Assembly: GCF_002155265.1 (NCBI RefSeq)
Contig: NZ_CP021251.1
Span: 496,001-560,000 of the forward strand
Direction: 5' to 3'
Source of the DNA: Corynebacterium pseudotuberculosis
Lineage (GTDB): Bacteria; Actinomycetota; Actinomycetes; Mycobacteriales; Mycobacteriaceae
Length of the DNA stretch: 64,000 nucleotides
The notes beneath the pieces are model-generated. The model searched no databases. It was not told the DNA's origin and saw nothing but the letters and a program-made list of their open reading frames with translations. Numbering within the stretch: position 1 is the first letter of the stretch; each line of letters begins with the position of its first letter. Made by a program: the position numbers and the translations under genes. Of this stretch, positions 9,162 to 18,414 are shown piece by piece.

Positions 9162-10196
9162 TTAAGTTAGCGTGTGGGAATCTCTGACTTTGAGCACAGT
9201 AGGGACGACAACCGAGTCAGGCATCGTGTCATTTTTCATGATGGAATACAACAACTCGAAGGCCTTTTGTCCGATGGTTTCCACTTGCTGATCAATGACA
9301 GTAAGCGGTGATTCCTGGAGAGTAAACACGGCTGCATTATCAAAACCAATAAGCGCCACGTCTTTACCAATTTTCAGCTTGCGGGAATAGATAGCGCTCA
9401 GCGCGCCGACAGCCATCATCATGTCGCCTGTGAGAATACTATTGACTCCGCGGTCTAAAAGCTCGAGAGTTCCTGCGCGTCCAGCGTCATAGTGATACCC
9501 GCCGAAATAGACGTCGGGGGAAGGGATACGTAGGTCTTCCTTGATGGAAGTAATTGCCTCGAGTCGTACTCTGCCAGTGGAAGTGTCTTGAGGGCCAGCT
9601 AGGTAGCCGATTTTTGCATGGTTGTTTAGGCTGAGGAGTCGGATAGCTTCCTTCATAGCTGGGAGCGGATCCGAGGTAACTGAAGGCACAGAACTTCCAA
9701 GGACGCTTCGGTCTGCTGCGACGATGGGGACCCCGGCGTTTGCAAGCTCTGTGATTTTCTCTGCGGATTGAATATGGGGAACCACGATGATGCCGTCGAC
9801 TTGCTGGCTGTTCATCGTATCGAGCGCGCCGTTGAGCACGCTAGGAGATTCATCTGTGTTGGAGAGAATCGTGCTATAGCCTTTGGCGCGCGCGGCCTGC
9901 TGGATCTCAAAGGCAAGGGTATTGAAATATGGGTTGCAGATATTGGGCAGCAGAACGCCGATGAGATTTGTTTTTTGGTTGCGGAGCGCTTTTGCCTGTG
10001 CGTTGGGGCGGTAGTTGAGTCTTTTAGCGGTTTCCGCGACGATCGTACGTGTGGGCTCTGGAATCACTGGATTGTGCGCGAGGGCACGGGACACTGTGCT
10101 GATAGAAAAACCGGTCTCAGCGGCAATGTCTTTAAGCGTTGTTGACTGGCGGCGGCGACGCGGATAAGACGTGCTGGGAGTACGAGGAGCTTCCAT
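9162..10196 (-). CDS. rbsR: LacI-family transcriptional regulator, probable ribose repressor
   Basis: A DNA-binding repressor of about 344 residues. The N-terminal helix-turn-helix reads TLKDIAAETGFSISTVSRAL with the hinge helix NYRPNAQAKALR. A periplasmic-binding-protein-like effector domain follows (IGVLLPNICNPYFNTLAFEIQQ). Pairing with rbsK suggests ribose or a ribose phosphate as effector. The frame can be extended to a TTG at 10226, but that extension runs through the operator palindrome at 10212-10225. The ATG at 10196 is therefore the better start and the operator falls in the leader, as expected for autoregulation. Confidence 0.88.
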   Translation of the reverse strand: MEAPRTPSTSYPRRRRQSTTLKDIAAETGFSISTVSRALAHNPVIPEPTRTIVAETAKRLNYRPNAQAKALRNQKTNLIGVLLPNICNPYFNTLAFEIQQAARAKGYSTILSNTDESPSVLNGALDTMNSQQVDGIIVVPHIQSAEKITELANAGVPIVAADRSVLGSSVPSVTSDPLPAMKEAIRLLSLNNHAKIGYLAGPQDTSTGRVRLEAITSIKEDLRIPSPDVYFGGYHYDAGRAGTLELLDRGVNSILTGDMMMAVGALSAIYSRKLKIGKDVALIGFDNAAVFTLQESPLTVIDQQVETIGQKAFELLYSIMKNDTMPDSVVVPTVLKVRDSHTLT

Positions 10197-10211
10197 AAAA
10201 CCTGCTTTTGG

Positions 10212-10225
10212 TGCAAACGTTTGCA
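10212..10225. promoter_or_regulatory. LacI-family operator palindrome
   Basis: TGCAAACGTTTGCA is a perfect 14-bp palindrome with the central CG typical of LacI/GalR operators. It lies 16 bp upstream of the proposed rbsR start and probably mediates autoregulation of rbsR-rbsK. Confidence 0.8.
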
Positions 10226-10308
10226 ATCGGAACTTAACTAAAATTAACTTACACCAATATTATTGCCAAATGGGGAAATGGAAGAAAATGGCTGTTATCT
10301 ACAGGTAA

Positions 10309-10352
10309 TCCCCCTCCTTCTCCAATATGGAGTAATAAAAGAAGGGGGTGTA
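10309..10352 (-). terminator. GC-rich hairpin downstream of accE
   Basis: A nested structure: CCCCCTCCTT near 10310 pairs imperfectly with AAGAAGGGGG near 10340-10349, and an inner CTCC / GGAG pair closes an AATAT loop. It begins about 25 bp after the accE stop and probably ends the accD-accE transcript. Confidence 0.45.
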
Positions 10353-10375
10353 TTGTCGGATTTTTCTAAGTTTGC

Positions 10376-10624
10376 TTAGTAGAAACTTACATTCCGAAAG
10401 GCTGTGGGGTTGTACGTTGTGGGACGTTGTAGCCGCTCTTCAACATTGCCCCAGAGGTTGCGATCACGGTCTTTAGCGGCGGCTTTCTCTGCGTCCTGAG
10501 CAAGGGAAGCGATCACGGTGGTGATTGCTGCAACTTGAACATTGTCCGGATTACCTTTTACCACGGTGAGAAAGGGCTTCTTGGCCGGGGCTGCTTCTGC
10601 GGTTGTAGTGGACGTGTCAGACAT
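10376..10624 (-). CDS. accE: Acyl-CoA carboxylase epsilon subunit
   Basis: A small accessory subunit of 82 residues that in Corynebacterium and Mycobacterium stabilises the long-chain acyl-CoA carboxylase complex. The N-terminus is Ala/Thr-rich and disordered. The conserved core is FLTVVKGNPDNVQVAAITTVIA, followed by a C-terminal SFY-type end after NLWGNVEERLQRP. It lies 101 bp downstream of accD2 on the same strand, the usual gene order, so it is probably co-transcribed with it. Confidence 0.92.
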   Translation of the reverse strand: MSDTSTTTAEAAPAKKPFLTVVKGNPDNVQVAAITTVIASLAQDAEKAAAKDRDRNLWGNVEERLQRPTTYNPTAFRNVSFY

Positions 10625-10725
10625 AGAAAATACCTTCTGGCCATGGGGTGAACAGGATAAGAACTTGGTGCGGTTAGATATGCGACGGCTAGCGGCACCA
10701 AGCCCCTAAAAGACATATTCGAATA

Positions 10726-12357
10726 TTAAAGCGGAATGTTACCGTGCTTCTTGGCCGGCATATTAATAACTTTGCGGTCAAGCAGGCGTAGTCCTTCTAT
10801 AATTTGGCCACGGGTCTCGCTTGGTGGAATAACGGCATCCACATAGCCGCGCTCGGCTGCCATGTAAGGATTGACTAGGGTTTCCTCGTATTCCTTTTCA
10901 TATTCCTTGGCCAGTGCGACAACATCCTGTCCATTGGCTGCGGCGTTCTTCAGTTCCTTGCGGTAGATGAATCCTACTGCGCCTGAAGCACCCATGACGG
11001 CGATTTGGGCGGTAGGCCATGCAAGTACGATATCCGCTCCCATATCCTTTGACCCCATCACGCAATAAGCGCCGCCATAGGATTTGCGAGTAATCACCGT
11101 GATCTTGCCAACGCTTGCCTCGGAGTATGCGTAAAGCAGCTTGGCGCCACGACGAATGATGCCGTCGTATTCTTGGCTTGTGCCAGGTAGGAATCCCGGG
11201 ACATCCACGAACTCGATGATCGGAACGTTAAAGGCATCGCATGTGCGGATAAAACGAGCTGCCTTCTCTGAGGCCTTGATATCCAAACAGCCGGCGAACT
11301 CGGTGGGCTGGTTGGCCACGATGCCTACGCTTCTGCCTTCTACTCGGCCAAAACCGATAATGATGTTGCCAGCATAGTGTTCCTGGACCTCGAAGAAGTC
11401 GCCGTCATCAACAATGCGAGAGATGACGTCCTTCATGTCGTACGGCTGGTTTGGGGAATCGGGGATCAATGTGTCCAGCTCAAGATCGGATTCAGTGATG
11501 TTCTCCTGAATCGACCCAACCATAAGATCAGCAGCTTCCCTAGGTGCCTCTGCGCGGTTGTTGGATGGCAGGAAGCCCACGAGATCGCGAACCCAATCCA
11601 ATGCGTCTGCGTCATCGGAAGCGGTGTAATGAGAGGTGCCAGAAGTGGACATGTGGGTGTGGGCTCCACCCAATTCTTCTTGGGTGACTTCCTCGCCGGT
11701 GACGGTCTTGATTACGTCAGGACCGGTGATAAACATCTTGGAGGTCTTATCCACCATGATGATGAAGTCGGTGAGAGCCGGGGAATAGACGTGCCCGCCG
11801 GCGCAAGCTCCCATGATGAGGGAGATCTGCGGGATAACGCCAGACGCCAGTGTGTTGCGATAGAAGATCTTGGAATAAAGGCCGAGGGAGACAACACCTT
11901 CTTGGATGCGGGCCCCAGCGCCTTCATTAATGCCGATAAGTGGGACGCCGGTCTTGATGGCTAGGTCCATGATCTTGACGATCTTCTCGCCGTATACCTC
12001 ACCCAATGCGCCACCAAAGACGGCGCCATCTTGGGAGAAGACACAGACTTTACGTCCATCGATGGTGCCGTAGCCGGTAACCACGCCGTCTGTAACAGGG
12101 TGCTTAGCGTCAAGCCCAAAGTTCTTGGAACGATGGCGGGCTAATGCGTCGACCTCGACAAAAGAGTTGTCGTCGAGGAGATACTCGATACGCTCGCGAG
12201 CGGTCTTTTTTCCCGCTGCGTGTACCTTCTCAATCGAGGCTGGGCCCATAGGGGCTACAGTCTCGGCGAGGCGGGAGCGAAGATCCGCGAGTTTTCCGGC
12301 AGTGGTGGTGAGATCGGGAGCCGAGGCTCCCTGACCATTGATCGTTGCGGCAGTCAT
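10726..12357 (-). CDS. accD2: Acyl-CoA carboxylase beta subunit (carboxyltransferase), DtsR2/AccD2 type
   Basis: Carboxyltransferase of 543 residues that moves CO2 from biotinyl-AccBC to an acyl-CoA. It is closer to C. glutamicum DtsR2 (AccD2), needed with AccD3 and AccE for mycolic acid synthesis, than to the malonyl-CoA enzyme AccD1. Both crotonase-like halves are present, with oxyanion-hole glycines in GAGARIQEG and GSKDMGAD, and the family end AKKHGNIPL. No Shine-Dalgarno precedes the ATG; instead a TACACT box ends eight bases upstream, suggesting a leaderless mRNA. accE follows and the paralogue accD1 lies upstream. Confidence 0.93.
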   Translation of the reverse strand: MTAATINGQGASAPDLTTTAGKLADLRSRLAETVAPMGPASIEKVHAAGKKTARERIEYLLDDNSFVEVDALARHRSKNFGLDAKHPVTDGVVTGYGTIDGRKVCVFSQDGAVFGGALGEVYGEKIVKIMDLAIKTGVPLIGINEGAGARIQEGVVSLGLYSKIFYRNTLASGVIPQISLIMGACAGGHVYSPALTDFIIMVDKTSKMFITGPDVIKTVTGEEVTQEELGGAHTHMSTSGTSHYTASDDADALDWVRDLVGFLPSNNRAEAPREAADLMVGSIQENITESDLELDTLIPDSPNQPYDMKDVISRIVDDGDFFEVQEHYAGNIIIGFGRVEGRSVGIVANQPTEFAGCLDIKASEKAARFIRTCDAFNVPIIEFVDVPGFLPGTSQEYDGIIRRGAKLLYAYSEASVGKITVITRKSYGGAYCVMGSKDMGADIVLAWPTAQIAVMGASGAVGFIYRKELKNAAANGQDVVALAKEYEKEYEETLVNPYMAAERGYVDAVIPPSETRGQIIEGLRLLDRKVINMPAKKHGNIPL

Positions 12358-12365
12358 GACTCAAT

Positions 12366-12371
12366 AGTGTA
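12366..12371 (-). promoter_or_regulatory. -10 box of accD2 (leaderless)
   Basis: TACACT on the minus strand lies eight bases before the accD2 ATG, and no ribosome-binding site is visible between them. I see no strong -35 hexamer. Confidence 0.5.
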
Positions 12372-12546
12372 AAGGTAGTACCCAAAAATTGTGAGATGTT
12401 TCAAAAAACTTCGGTATGTTGCTAGAGGTTTTTTCTGCTATATGGAGAAGTCGCCAGAATTAGGGCTCTCGACCAGCAAAAATTTTCCTCTTTGGGGGTA
12501 GATGCTTTGAAGTTTTTTACAGATATATGGGGGTGGTAGGGGAACG

Positions 12547-12615
12547 GTCCGGCGCGGAAAAACTCTTTGGGAGTTGGTCTCTGCGCACGGACCGGGTTCT
12601 AGCGTTGGTAGAACC
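12547..12615 (-). terminator. Structured region after accD1
   Basis: Directly after the accD1 stop, GGTTCTA / TAGAACC (12595-12615) forms a 7-bp stem. Further along, GGTCCG at about 12547 can pair with CGGACC near 12590. These probably end or attenuate accD1 transcription before accD2. Confidence 0.45.
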
Positions 12616-14247
12616 TTATAGCGGAATATTTCCGTGCTTGCGTGCTGGGCGCTGCACGTGCTTGTTTTTGAGGAGCCGGAGGTTGCGCGAAATATGCCCG
12701 CGGGTCTCGCTGGGCAAAATGACTGCGTCGATAAGCCCGCGTTCGGCAGCGAGATAGGGGTTGAGCATGTGGTCTTCATACTCCCTCTCTAGAGCCTCGC
12801 TGAGAGCCACAACGTCGTCGCCATTCTCGGCTGCTGCGATGAGTTCGCGTCGGTGTAGGAATCCTACGGCTCCGGCTGCCCCCATCACGGCGATTTGGGC
12901 GGTGGGCCATGCCAGGTTGACATCAGCGCCTAGGCCTTTGGATCCCATGACGCAATATGCTCCGCCGTAGGCTTTCCGCATGGTGACGGTGATTTTTGGA
13001 ACTGTAGCCTCGCCATAGGCGTACAGTAATTTAGCGCCACGACGCAGGATTCCGTTATGTTCTTGGCCTGCGCCGGGGAGGAACCCGGGGACGTCGACAA
13101 GCATGACGATGGGGACATTGAAGGCATCGCATGTGCGGATAAAGCGTGCGGCCTTTTCTGACGCATCAATGTCGAGGCAGCCGGCGAATTGGGTGGGTTG
13201 ATTGGCAACAAAACCTACTGATTCGCCTTCGATCCGCCCGAATGCCACAACAACGTTTTCTGCGCGATCGGCCTGAATCTCCAGATATCCGCCATCGTCT
13301 GTTAGGGATTCAATGACGCTGCGGACGTCATAGGGGATTGAGGGGGAATCCGGAATGATGTGGTCGAGTCTCAAGTCGTCTGGAGTGAGATTATCCTCGA
13401 TACTTCCTGCTTCTTGATCATAATCTTCACGCGGGGTGACACTGCGATTGTTAGAGGGGAGGAAGCTTACAAGGTCTTGAACAAAATCGAGGGCCTCTTC
13501 ATCATTTGCTGCAGTGAAATGGCTGTTGCCGGCTGCAGACATATGGGTGTTGGCGCCGCCCAGTTCCTCTTGGGAGATGATTTCTCCTGTTACTGTTTTA
13601 ATAACGTCAGGTCCGGTAACAAACATCTTGGATGTTTGGTCTACCATCACCACAAAATCAGTGAGAGCTGGGGAATAGGCGTTTCCGCCCGCGCAACTTC
13701 CCATAATGACGGAGATCTGGGGAACCACTCCAGAGGCATTGATGTTGTGGTAGAAAGTCTGGGCGATGAGGTCTAGTGATACGGCGCCATCCTGAATGCG
13801 GGCACCTGCACCTTCATAGAGTCCGATAAGGGGCCGTCCGGTGGCCACGGCGAGCTTCATAATCTTGATCATTTTTTCGCCGTACACCTCGCCGAGGGCA
13901 CCGCCGAAAACGGTTCCGTCTTGGGAGAATATGCATACCTCGCGGCCGTCGATAGTGCCCCAGCCGGTTACAATTCCGTCGGTGACGGGACGTTTTTTGT
14001 GCATACCAAAGTCGAAGGTGCGGTGGCGTGCGAGCTGGTCCGTTTCAATGAAAGAGCCTTCATCTAGAAGGTAATCGAGCCGTTCGCGAGCCGTGAGCCT
14101 GCCGGCTTGTTTAACTTTATCCAGAGCTTTTGTGCCCATGGGCTGGCCTGCTTCAGCGCGTCGTGCTTTGAAGTCCGCGATCTTGCCGGCGGTGGTTGTC
14201 ATGTCTTTAAGTGCGGCAACATCAACAAAAGGTGAGGAAAGTGTCAT
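12616..14247 (-). CDS. accD1: Acetyl-CoA carboxylase beta subunit, DtsR1/AccD1 type
   Basis: Carboxyltransferase of about 543 residues. The sequence tracks C. glutamicum DtsR1 (AccD1) closely ([44 protein letters not shown]). That subunit forms acetyl-CoA carboxylase with AccBC to supply malonyl-CoA for fatty acid synthesis. The start at 14247 ([11 protein letters not shown]) aligns with the known N-terminus; an ATG four codons upstream is the alternative. It is a clear paralogue of accD2 next door, and the two diverge most in their N-termini and the linker after SFLPSNNR. Its upstream region holds palindromes that may bind a fatty-acid regulator. Confidence 0.94.
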   Translation of the reverse strand: MTLSSPFVDVAALKDMTTTAGKIADFKARRAEAGQPMGTKALDKVKQAGRLTARERLDYLLDEGSFIETDQLARHRTFDFGMHKKRPVTDGIVTGWGTIDGREVCIFSQDGTVFGGALGEVYGEKMIKIMKLAVATGRPLIGLYEGAGARIQDGAVSLDLIAQTFYHNINASGVVPQISVIMGSCAGGNAYSPALTDFVVMVDQTSKMFVTGPDVIKTVTGEIISQEELGGANTHMSAAGNSHFTAANDEEALDFVQDLVSFLPSNNRSVTPREDYDQEAGSIEDNLTPDDLRLDHIIPDSPSIPYDVRSVIESLTDDGGYLEIQADRAENVVVAFGRIEGESVGFVANQPTQFAGCLDIDASEKAARFIRTCDAFNVPIVMLVDVPGFLPGAGQEHNGILRRGAKLLYAYGEATVPKITVTMRKAYGGAYCVMGSKGLGADVNLAWPTAQIAVMGAAGAVGFLHRRELIAAAENGDDVVALSEALEREYEDHMLNPYLAAERGLIDAVILPSETRGHISRNLRLLKNKHVQRPARKHGNIPL

Positions 14248-14300
14248 GTTTGGCAGCATAGACTGCTAGCGCAACAGTTTCCAGAACAAAATGTTAAATT

Positions 14301-14325
14301 TTTTCCGGGAAAAGTGTGTTTTCCC
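14301..14325 (-). promoter_or_regulatory. Overlapping palindromes upstream of accD1
   Basis: TTTTCCGGGAAAA (14301-14313) and GGGAAAAGTGTGTTTTCCC (14307-14325) share bases, so the region can form two alternative symmetric sites about 55-80 bp before the accD1 start. Lipid regulators such as FasR are known to act at corynebacterial accD1 promoters. Whether this is such an operator is inference. Confidence 0.4.
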
Positions 14326-14483
14326 ACCATAGCCGGGTTGTTTTGTGTACAAAAAATTTTTCCGCATGTCTTTCTACGGTGCTTTTTATAAGGACGTCCC
14401 ATCCCACAAACTGGAAATCAGGCACCCAGTCTGTGCCGGAAATAGGGGACAGGCGAGTTATGACGAGTAATAAAGCAAGCGGC

Positions 14484-14489
14484 TAAAAT
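14484..14489 (+). promoter_or_regulatory. Probable -10 box of birA
   Basis: TAAAAT lies about 32 bp before the chosen birA start, giving a short leader with the AGGAG site. Confidence 0.45.
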
Positions 14490-14520
14490 GATGCGAATGA
14501 GCATAGGGTCAGGAGAAACG

Positions 14521-15366
14521 ATGGACAAGGACGCAGCACAAAGCGCTCTCGTAGAAAGCGACGGCGGTAGTCGTGACTCGCGAACCCCTCTCAACGTCGA
14601 GTGGTTGCGCGAGCAGCTGGTAGTCGACGGCCCCTTCGCAAGCATTCTTCATTCAGCAACGACGGGCTCCACTAACACGGATCTGGTTGCCGCCGCGCAT
14701 GAGGGGGCGCCCGCATGGACTGTCTTTCTCACAGAGCACCAAACCTTAGGGCGGGGGCGCATGGGGAGACGTTACGAGGCGCCGGCGGGGGCGCAGCTCA
14801 CCCTTTCCGTACTTATCCGGCCACCACGGGAATCGGTTTTCCGGCTCGGCACGATGCCATTAGCTACTGGATTAGCGCTTATCGACGCTCTCAAGGGCGC
14901 AGAAGGAGTCGGCCTAAAATGGCCCAATGACCTGCTCCGCGAGGGACGTAAGCTGTGCGGTATTCTCGCTGAAGCCGTGAGTCTAGGAGAAGAGCCTGCC
15001 GTGGTCATAGGCCTTGGGCTTAACACCTCGCTCACGCGTGAGGAGCTTCCGGTGCCGCATGCCACAAGCCTGGAACTAGAAGGAATACCCTACGAACGTA
15101 ACGAGCTAGCAGTTCGAGTGCTGACCGCGCTCCACCGGCGGCTGCGCCAATGGGAAGACAACGACCCCACCCTGATGGCAGAATACCGCCAGGTGTGCAC
15201 CTCTATAGGTGCTGACGTTCGAGTGGTCCTATCAGAAAACGAGGAGCTCCTCGGCGTAGCGGAATCCGTCTCCGACGCCGGACTGATCTGCGTTCGTGAC
15301 TCGCAAGGGGAGCTCCACGAGCTCATGGCCGGCGACGTGACCCATTTGCGACTTCAGGATAAATAA
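14521..15366 (+). CDS. birA: Biotin--[acetyl-CoA carboxylase] ligase
   Basis: Activates biotin with ATP and attaches it to the AccBC lysine. The protein of about 281 residues has no N-terminal helix-turn-helix, so it is a group I ligase and not a repressor. Catalytic blocks are GRGRMGRRYEAPAG (biotinyl-adenylate loop), KWPNDLL (active lysine) and the C-terminal SH3-like domain. The ATG at 14521 is chosen because AGGAG lies just upstream; in-frame ATGs at 14488 and 14497 lack one. It is divergent from accD1 and followed without a gap by the PH-domain gene. Confidence 0.93.
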   Translation: MDKDAAQSALVESDGGSRDSRTPLNVEWLREQLVVDGPFASILHSATTGSTNTDLVAAAHEGAPAWTVFLTEHQTLGRGRMGRRYEAPAGAQLTLSVLIRPPRESVFRLGTMPLATGLALIDALKGAEGVGLKWPNDLLREGRKLCGILAEAVSLGEEPAVVIGLGLNTSLTREELPVPHATSLELEGIPYERNELAVRVLTALHRRLRQWEDNDPTLMAEYRQVCTSIGADVRVVLSENEELLGVAESVSDAGLICVRDSQGELHELMAGDVTHLRLQDK

Positions 15367-15837
15367 GTGGCACGAGTCCGAGTTCTCCCCGACGAAATTG
15401 TGCGTGTGGACGTCACCCGCTCACTTGTCTCCCTGATCTACCCCGTCTGCGAGCTCCTGCTGATCACAGGCGTGTGCTGGATGCTCATCGGATACCTGGA
15501 TCGCGACCCCCAGGACTCCGTCCAACTGCGCAACGCCGTGGTAGGGCTGTGGGCGGCGCTGGCCCTCTGGCGGTTTGCTCTGCCTGTGCTGCGTGCCCGC
15601 AAAGAACGCGTGATTGTCACCGATCAACGAGTGATTCTGCGTGCTCAAGGCATCATGGGGGCTAGCGAATCAATCCCGCTGCGTGCGGTGCGCCATGTGG
15701 GACGTAAGCGCAAGAATATTTCTTTGGCCGTCTCTGGCTACCAGCGTCCCATCATGCTGATAAACGTAGCAAAAGCCAAGCACGTGGTTGCGTCTATTGA
15801 GGAAGGTATGAATCAAGGGCGCGGGTATTGGGGATAG
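15367..15837 (+). CDS. PH-domain (bacterial YdbS/DUF304-like) membrane protein
   Basis: A 156-residue protein with two hydrophobic helices (about residues 17-42 and 55-75) followed by a bacterial pleckstrin-homology domain (RKERVIVTDQRVILRAQGIMG, then ESIPLRAVRHV). It resembles the Rv3278c family found beside birA in mycobacteria; the function is unknown. The GTG start directly follows the birA TAA, which indicates translational coupling. Confidence 0.82.
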   Translation: MARVRVLPDEIVRVDVTRSLVSLIYPVCELLLITGVCWMLIGYLDRDPQDSVQLRNAVVGLWAALALWRFALPVLRARKERVIVTDQRVILRAQGIMGASESIPLRAVRHVGRKRKNISLAVSGYQRPIMLINVAKAKHVVASIEEGMNQGRGYWG

Positions 15838-15876
15838 AGGGGCCACTAACAGCCCCCTTCTCTTCTGCTCACAAGC

Positions 15877-15882
15877 TATAGT
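15877..15882 (+). promoter_or_regulatory. -10 box of purK (leaderless)
   Basis: TATAGT ends eight bases before the GTG chosen as the purK start, with no Shine-Dalgarno in between. Confidence 0.55.
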
Positions 15883-15890
15883 TGTTACCC

Positions 15891-17096
15891 GTGACTCACA
15901 GCAATGGTAATCCAGCAGCGCACGCACCAGACATGCCAATTCTGTGTGTGATTGGCGACGGGCAATTGGCACGAATGATGCACACAGAGGCCATTGAACT
16001 GGGGCAATCGATACGGGTTCTGGCAAGCTCTCATGATTCTTCCGCTGCCCAAGTAACCGCCGACGTGATTATTGGTGATTACACTAACCTCGACGACCTG
16101 CGTCGCGTCGTGGCCGGATCGAATGCCGTGACTTTTGACCATGAGCATGTGCCATCTGAACACCTGCGCACACTTATCGCTGAGGGCTACAATGTACAGC
16201 CTCAGCCCGATGCTTTGCTCAATGCCCAAGACAAACTTGTGATGCGTACGCGTCTTAAAGAAATGGGCGCACCGGTCCCACCGTTTGCTCCGATCACTAG
16301 TGTGGAAGACGCCCGCGCTTTCTGGGAATCGGTGGACGGACAGGTGTGTGTGAAGGCACGCCGAGGCGGCTATGACGGACATGGGGTGTGGTTCCCGGAT
16401 TCGGCGATGGAGCTAGAGGAGCTCGTCGACAAGCTTCTTAGCGCCGGAACTCCGCTGATGGGCGAGAAAAAAGTCCAGCTTGTTCGTGAACTCTCAGCCA
16501 TGGTGGCGCGCACCCCCAGCGGTGAGGCGCAAAGCTGGCCCGTGGTGGAATCAGTACAAACTGACGGGATTTGTACGGAAGCGGTTGCACCTGCGCCGGG
16601 CTTGGGTGAGGAACTAGAGCACCAGTGCCGTGAGCTTTCCATCCGTATTGCCACTGAGCTCGGAGTCACGGGAGCGCTTGCCGTGGAGCTCTTTGAGACT
16701 CGCGGGGAGGACGGGCAGTCAGAGATTTTTGTCAACGAGCTAGCCATGCGTCCACACAACACCGGGCACTGGACGCAAGACGGATGCGTGACCAGCCAAT
16801 TTGAGCAGCATATTCGTGCAGTATTGGATTATCCGCTCGGCGCTACTGATCTCACCGCGCCGGTTACTGTGATGGCGAATATTCTTGGGGCGGCAACCGA
16901 TCCGGCTCAGCCGATGGGGGAGCGCGTTGCGGAAGTTATGCGTCGTTTCCCTAACGCAAAGGTTCACCTGTACGGGAAAACCTATCGAGCTGGCCGTAAG
17001 ATAGGCCACGTCAACCTCACTGGTACTGACGTTGAGACAACGCGTGCCGACGCCCGCCTCGCCGCGCAGTATCTAGCCCACGCAACATGGGCATAA
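15891..17096 (+). CDS. purK: 5-(carboxyamino)imidazole ribonucleotide synthase
   Basis: ATP-grasp enzyme of purine synthesis that carboxylates AIR to N5-CAIR using bicarbonate and ATP. The protein of about 401 residues shows the N-terminal glycine motif [36 protein letters not shown] in the ATP-binding domain and [18 protein letters not shown] at the metal site. The GTG at 15891 is chosen because a TATAGT box lies eight bases upstream. A TTG three codons earlier overlaps that box, and an ATG at MPILCVIG is a further alternative. purE follows after 40 bp. Confidence 0.92.
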   Translation: MTHSNGNPAAHAPDMPILCVIGDGQLARMMHTEAIELGQSIRVLASSHDSSAAQVTADVIIGDYTNLDDLRRVVAGSNAVTFDHEHVPSEHLRTLIAEGYNVQPQPDALLNAQDKLVMRTRLKEMGAPVPPFAPITSVEDARAFWESVDGQVCVKARRGGYDGHGVWFPDSAMELEELVDKLLSAGTPLMGEKKVQLVRELSAMVARTPSGEAQSWPVVESVQTDGICTEAVAPAPGLGEELEHQCRELSIRIATELGVTGALAVELFETRGEDGQSEIFVNELAMRPHNTGHWTQDGCVTSQFEQHIRAVLDYPLGATDLTAPVTVMANILGAATDPAQPMGERVAEVMRRFPNAKVHLYGKTYRAGRKIGHVNLTGTDVETTRADARLAAQYLAHATWA

Positions 17097-17136
17097 CCGC
17101 GGTTTTTGCTGGCTTTTACTACAACTAGGAGAAAAG

Positions 17137-17637
17137 ATGTCCCCTCTCGTCGGCCTTATCATGGGCTCCGATTCTGACTGGCCCACAGTGCAACCAGCAG
17201 CAGAAACCCTGGCTGAGTTTGGTATTCCCTTTGAGGTCGGTGTCGTTTCTGCGCACCGCACACCCGAAAAGATGCTGGCCTATGCCAAGTCTGCGCACAC
17301 GAGAGGACTGAAAGCGATTATCGCTTGCGCCGGGGGAGCAGCGCATCTGCCCGGTATGGTTGCAGCGGCCACGCCGTTGCCAGTGATCGGTATTCCGCGT
17401 GCGCTCAAAGACCTGGACGGGATGGACTCTTTGCTCTCTATTGTTCAGATGCCGGGAGGTGTTCCGGTAGCCACGGTTTCCATCGGAGGAGCAAAAAATG
17501 CTGGACTGCTTGCCGTGCGCATCCTTTCCGCGGGTGACCCGGCCCTGACGGAAAAAATGGTTGCGTACCAAGACGCAATGCGTGAGGAAGTGGAGCAGAA
17601 AGACGCCAACCTCAAACGCCAATTGATGGGCGAGTAG
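17137..17637 (+). CDS. purE: N5-CAIR mutase
   Basis: Converts N5-CAIR to CAIR, the step after PurK. The 166-residue protein has the class I PurE motifs: LIMGSDSDW at the N-terminus, [10 protein letters not shown] with the catalytic histidine, and [21 protein letters not shown] lies just before the ATG. It forms the purine pair purK-purE. Confidence 0.95.
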   Translation: MSPLVGLIMGSDSDWPTVQPAAETLAEFGIPFEVGVVSAHRTPEKMLAYAKSAHTRGLKAIIACAGGAAHLPGMVAAATPLPVIGIPRALKDLDGMDSLLSIVQMPGGVPVATVSIGGAKNAGLLAVRILSAGDPALTEKMVAYQDAMREEVEQKDANLKRQLMGE

Positions 17638-17642
17638 AACTT

Positions 17643-18110
17643 TTGTCGGCTGATTGTAGGAAAGAATCGACGATTCTTACCCTCGGCTCTAAAGTTCGCG
17701 GTGCCGAACCCGGACATGTGCTGTTGTGGCGTCTCCAGCATGCCTTGGAGCTGTCGCAACAAACGTCAGGCCCTGTTGTGGTCTCTGGAAAAGGCGAAGC
17801 TGCTGTGATGGGGGACTGGTTGGTGCGCCACGGATTGGATCCTCATCGGTTGATAATCGAACCCGAAGCGACCAGCACCAACGAGAACCTGGAAAACGCG
17901 CACGCCCTTCTGCCCGAAACCCACACATGGATCGTGGTAACGAGCGATTTTCATAAACTCCGCACCCTCGCGTGGGCGCGACACCTGGGGATCCCCATAA
18001 CGGTAAGCTCCGCGGTGACCAAGCCGCCCTTTAGAGTGCGGAATTTTGTTCGCGAGATCTTTGCGTTGCCTCATTCGCTGCTGCGGATAGCGTGGCGTCG
18101 AGTAGCTTAG
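17643..18110 (+). CDS. YdcF/DUF218-family protein
   Basis: A protein of about 155 residues with the YdcF/ElyC-type fold: TLGSKVRG, a central VVVSGKGEAAVMGDWLV, the conserved PEATSTNENLENA and a following VTSDFHKLR. These proteins are linked to envelope polymers, but the reaction is unknown. The only conventional start is a TTG at 17643, six bases past the purE stop, with no clear ribosome-binding site. The first dozen codons include a sequence shared with the hairpin at 7081. That makes the true start uncertain, and the protein may be N-terminally shortened compared with longer homologues. Confidence 0.72.
   Translation: MSADCRKESTILTLGSKVRGAEPGHVLLWRLQHALELSQQTSGPVVVSGKGEAAVMGDWLVRHGLDPHRLIIEPEATSTNENLENAHALLPETHTWIVVTSDFHKLRTLAWARHLGIPITVSSAVTKPPFRVRNFVREIFALPHSLLRIAWRRVA
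17656..17677 (+). repeat. Second copy of the GGAAAGAATCG-CGATTCTT sequence
   Basis: GTAGGAAAGAATCGACGATTCTTA repeats about 20 bases of the hairpin at 7081-7109. Here the right arm ends after ATTCTT, so only AAGAATCG / CGATTCTT can pair. It lies within the first codons of the YdcF-like gene. Confidence 0.6.
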
Positions 18111-18171
18111 CTTTGCGACGCCACCAAATCACGGCAGCATTAACGATTCATTTGCTATCACGCAGGTAGCG

Positions 18172-18375
18172 CTAACGCCATGCTCGCCACAGGGCGATAG
18201 TCGCGATGACCAAAATAAGCGCCAGGAACGCCGGCCAGAGTGAGGGCTGTGGCTGAAACAGATTTACTACGGCCTGCACCAGGGAAAGAAACGCGAAAAA
18301 CCCCACAAAGCCTAGGACGGAGTCGCGTACGAGTTTCTTCCTAGTCTCTTGGGGCTGAGTATCGCGCGGTTTCAT
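18172..18375 (-). CDS. Small membrane protein, function unknown
   Basis: A 67-residue protein with a charged N-terminus and two hydrophobic segments (about residues 18-40 and 46-63), ending RAWR. The likely promoter is TACAAT seven bases before the ATG (18383-18388), so the mRNA may be leaderless. It is convergent with the YdcF-like gene and downstream of the permease genes. I do not recognise a family; a small membrane gene is present at a similar place in C. glutamicum. Confidence 0.65.
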   Translation of the reverse strand: MKPRDTQPQETRKKLVRDSVLGFVGFFAFLSLVQAVVNLFQPQPSLWPAFLALILVIATIALWRAWR

Positions 18376-18414
18376 GCGGACGATTGTACTGTTCCTAGTA
18401 CCCGAAAGCGGTAA

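Noticed and set aside
11377..11964. Long plus-strand frame (195 codons) inside accD2
   Set aside because: It is the shadow of the conserved carboxyltransferase gene and has no recognisable family.
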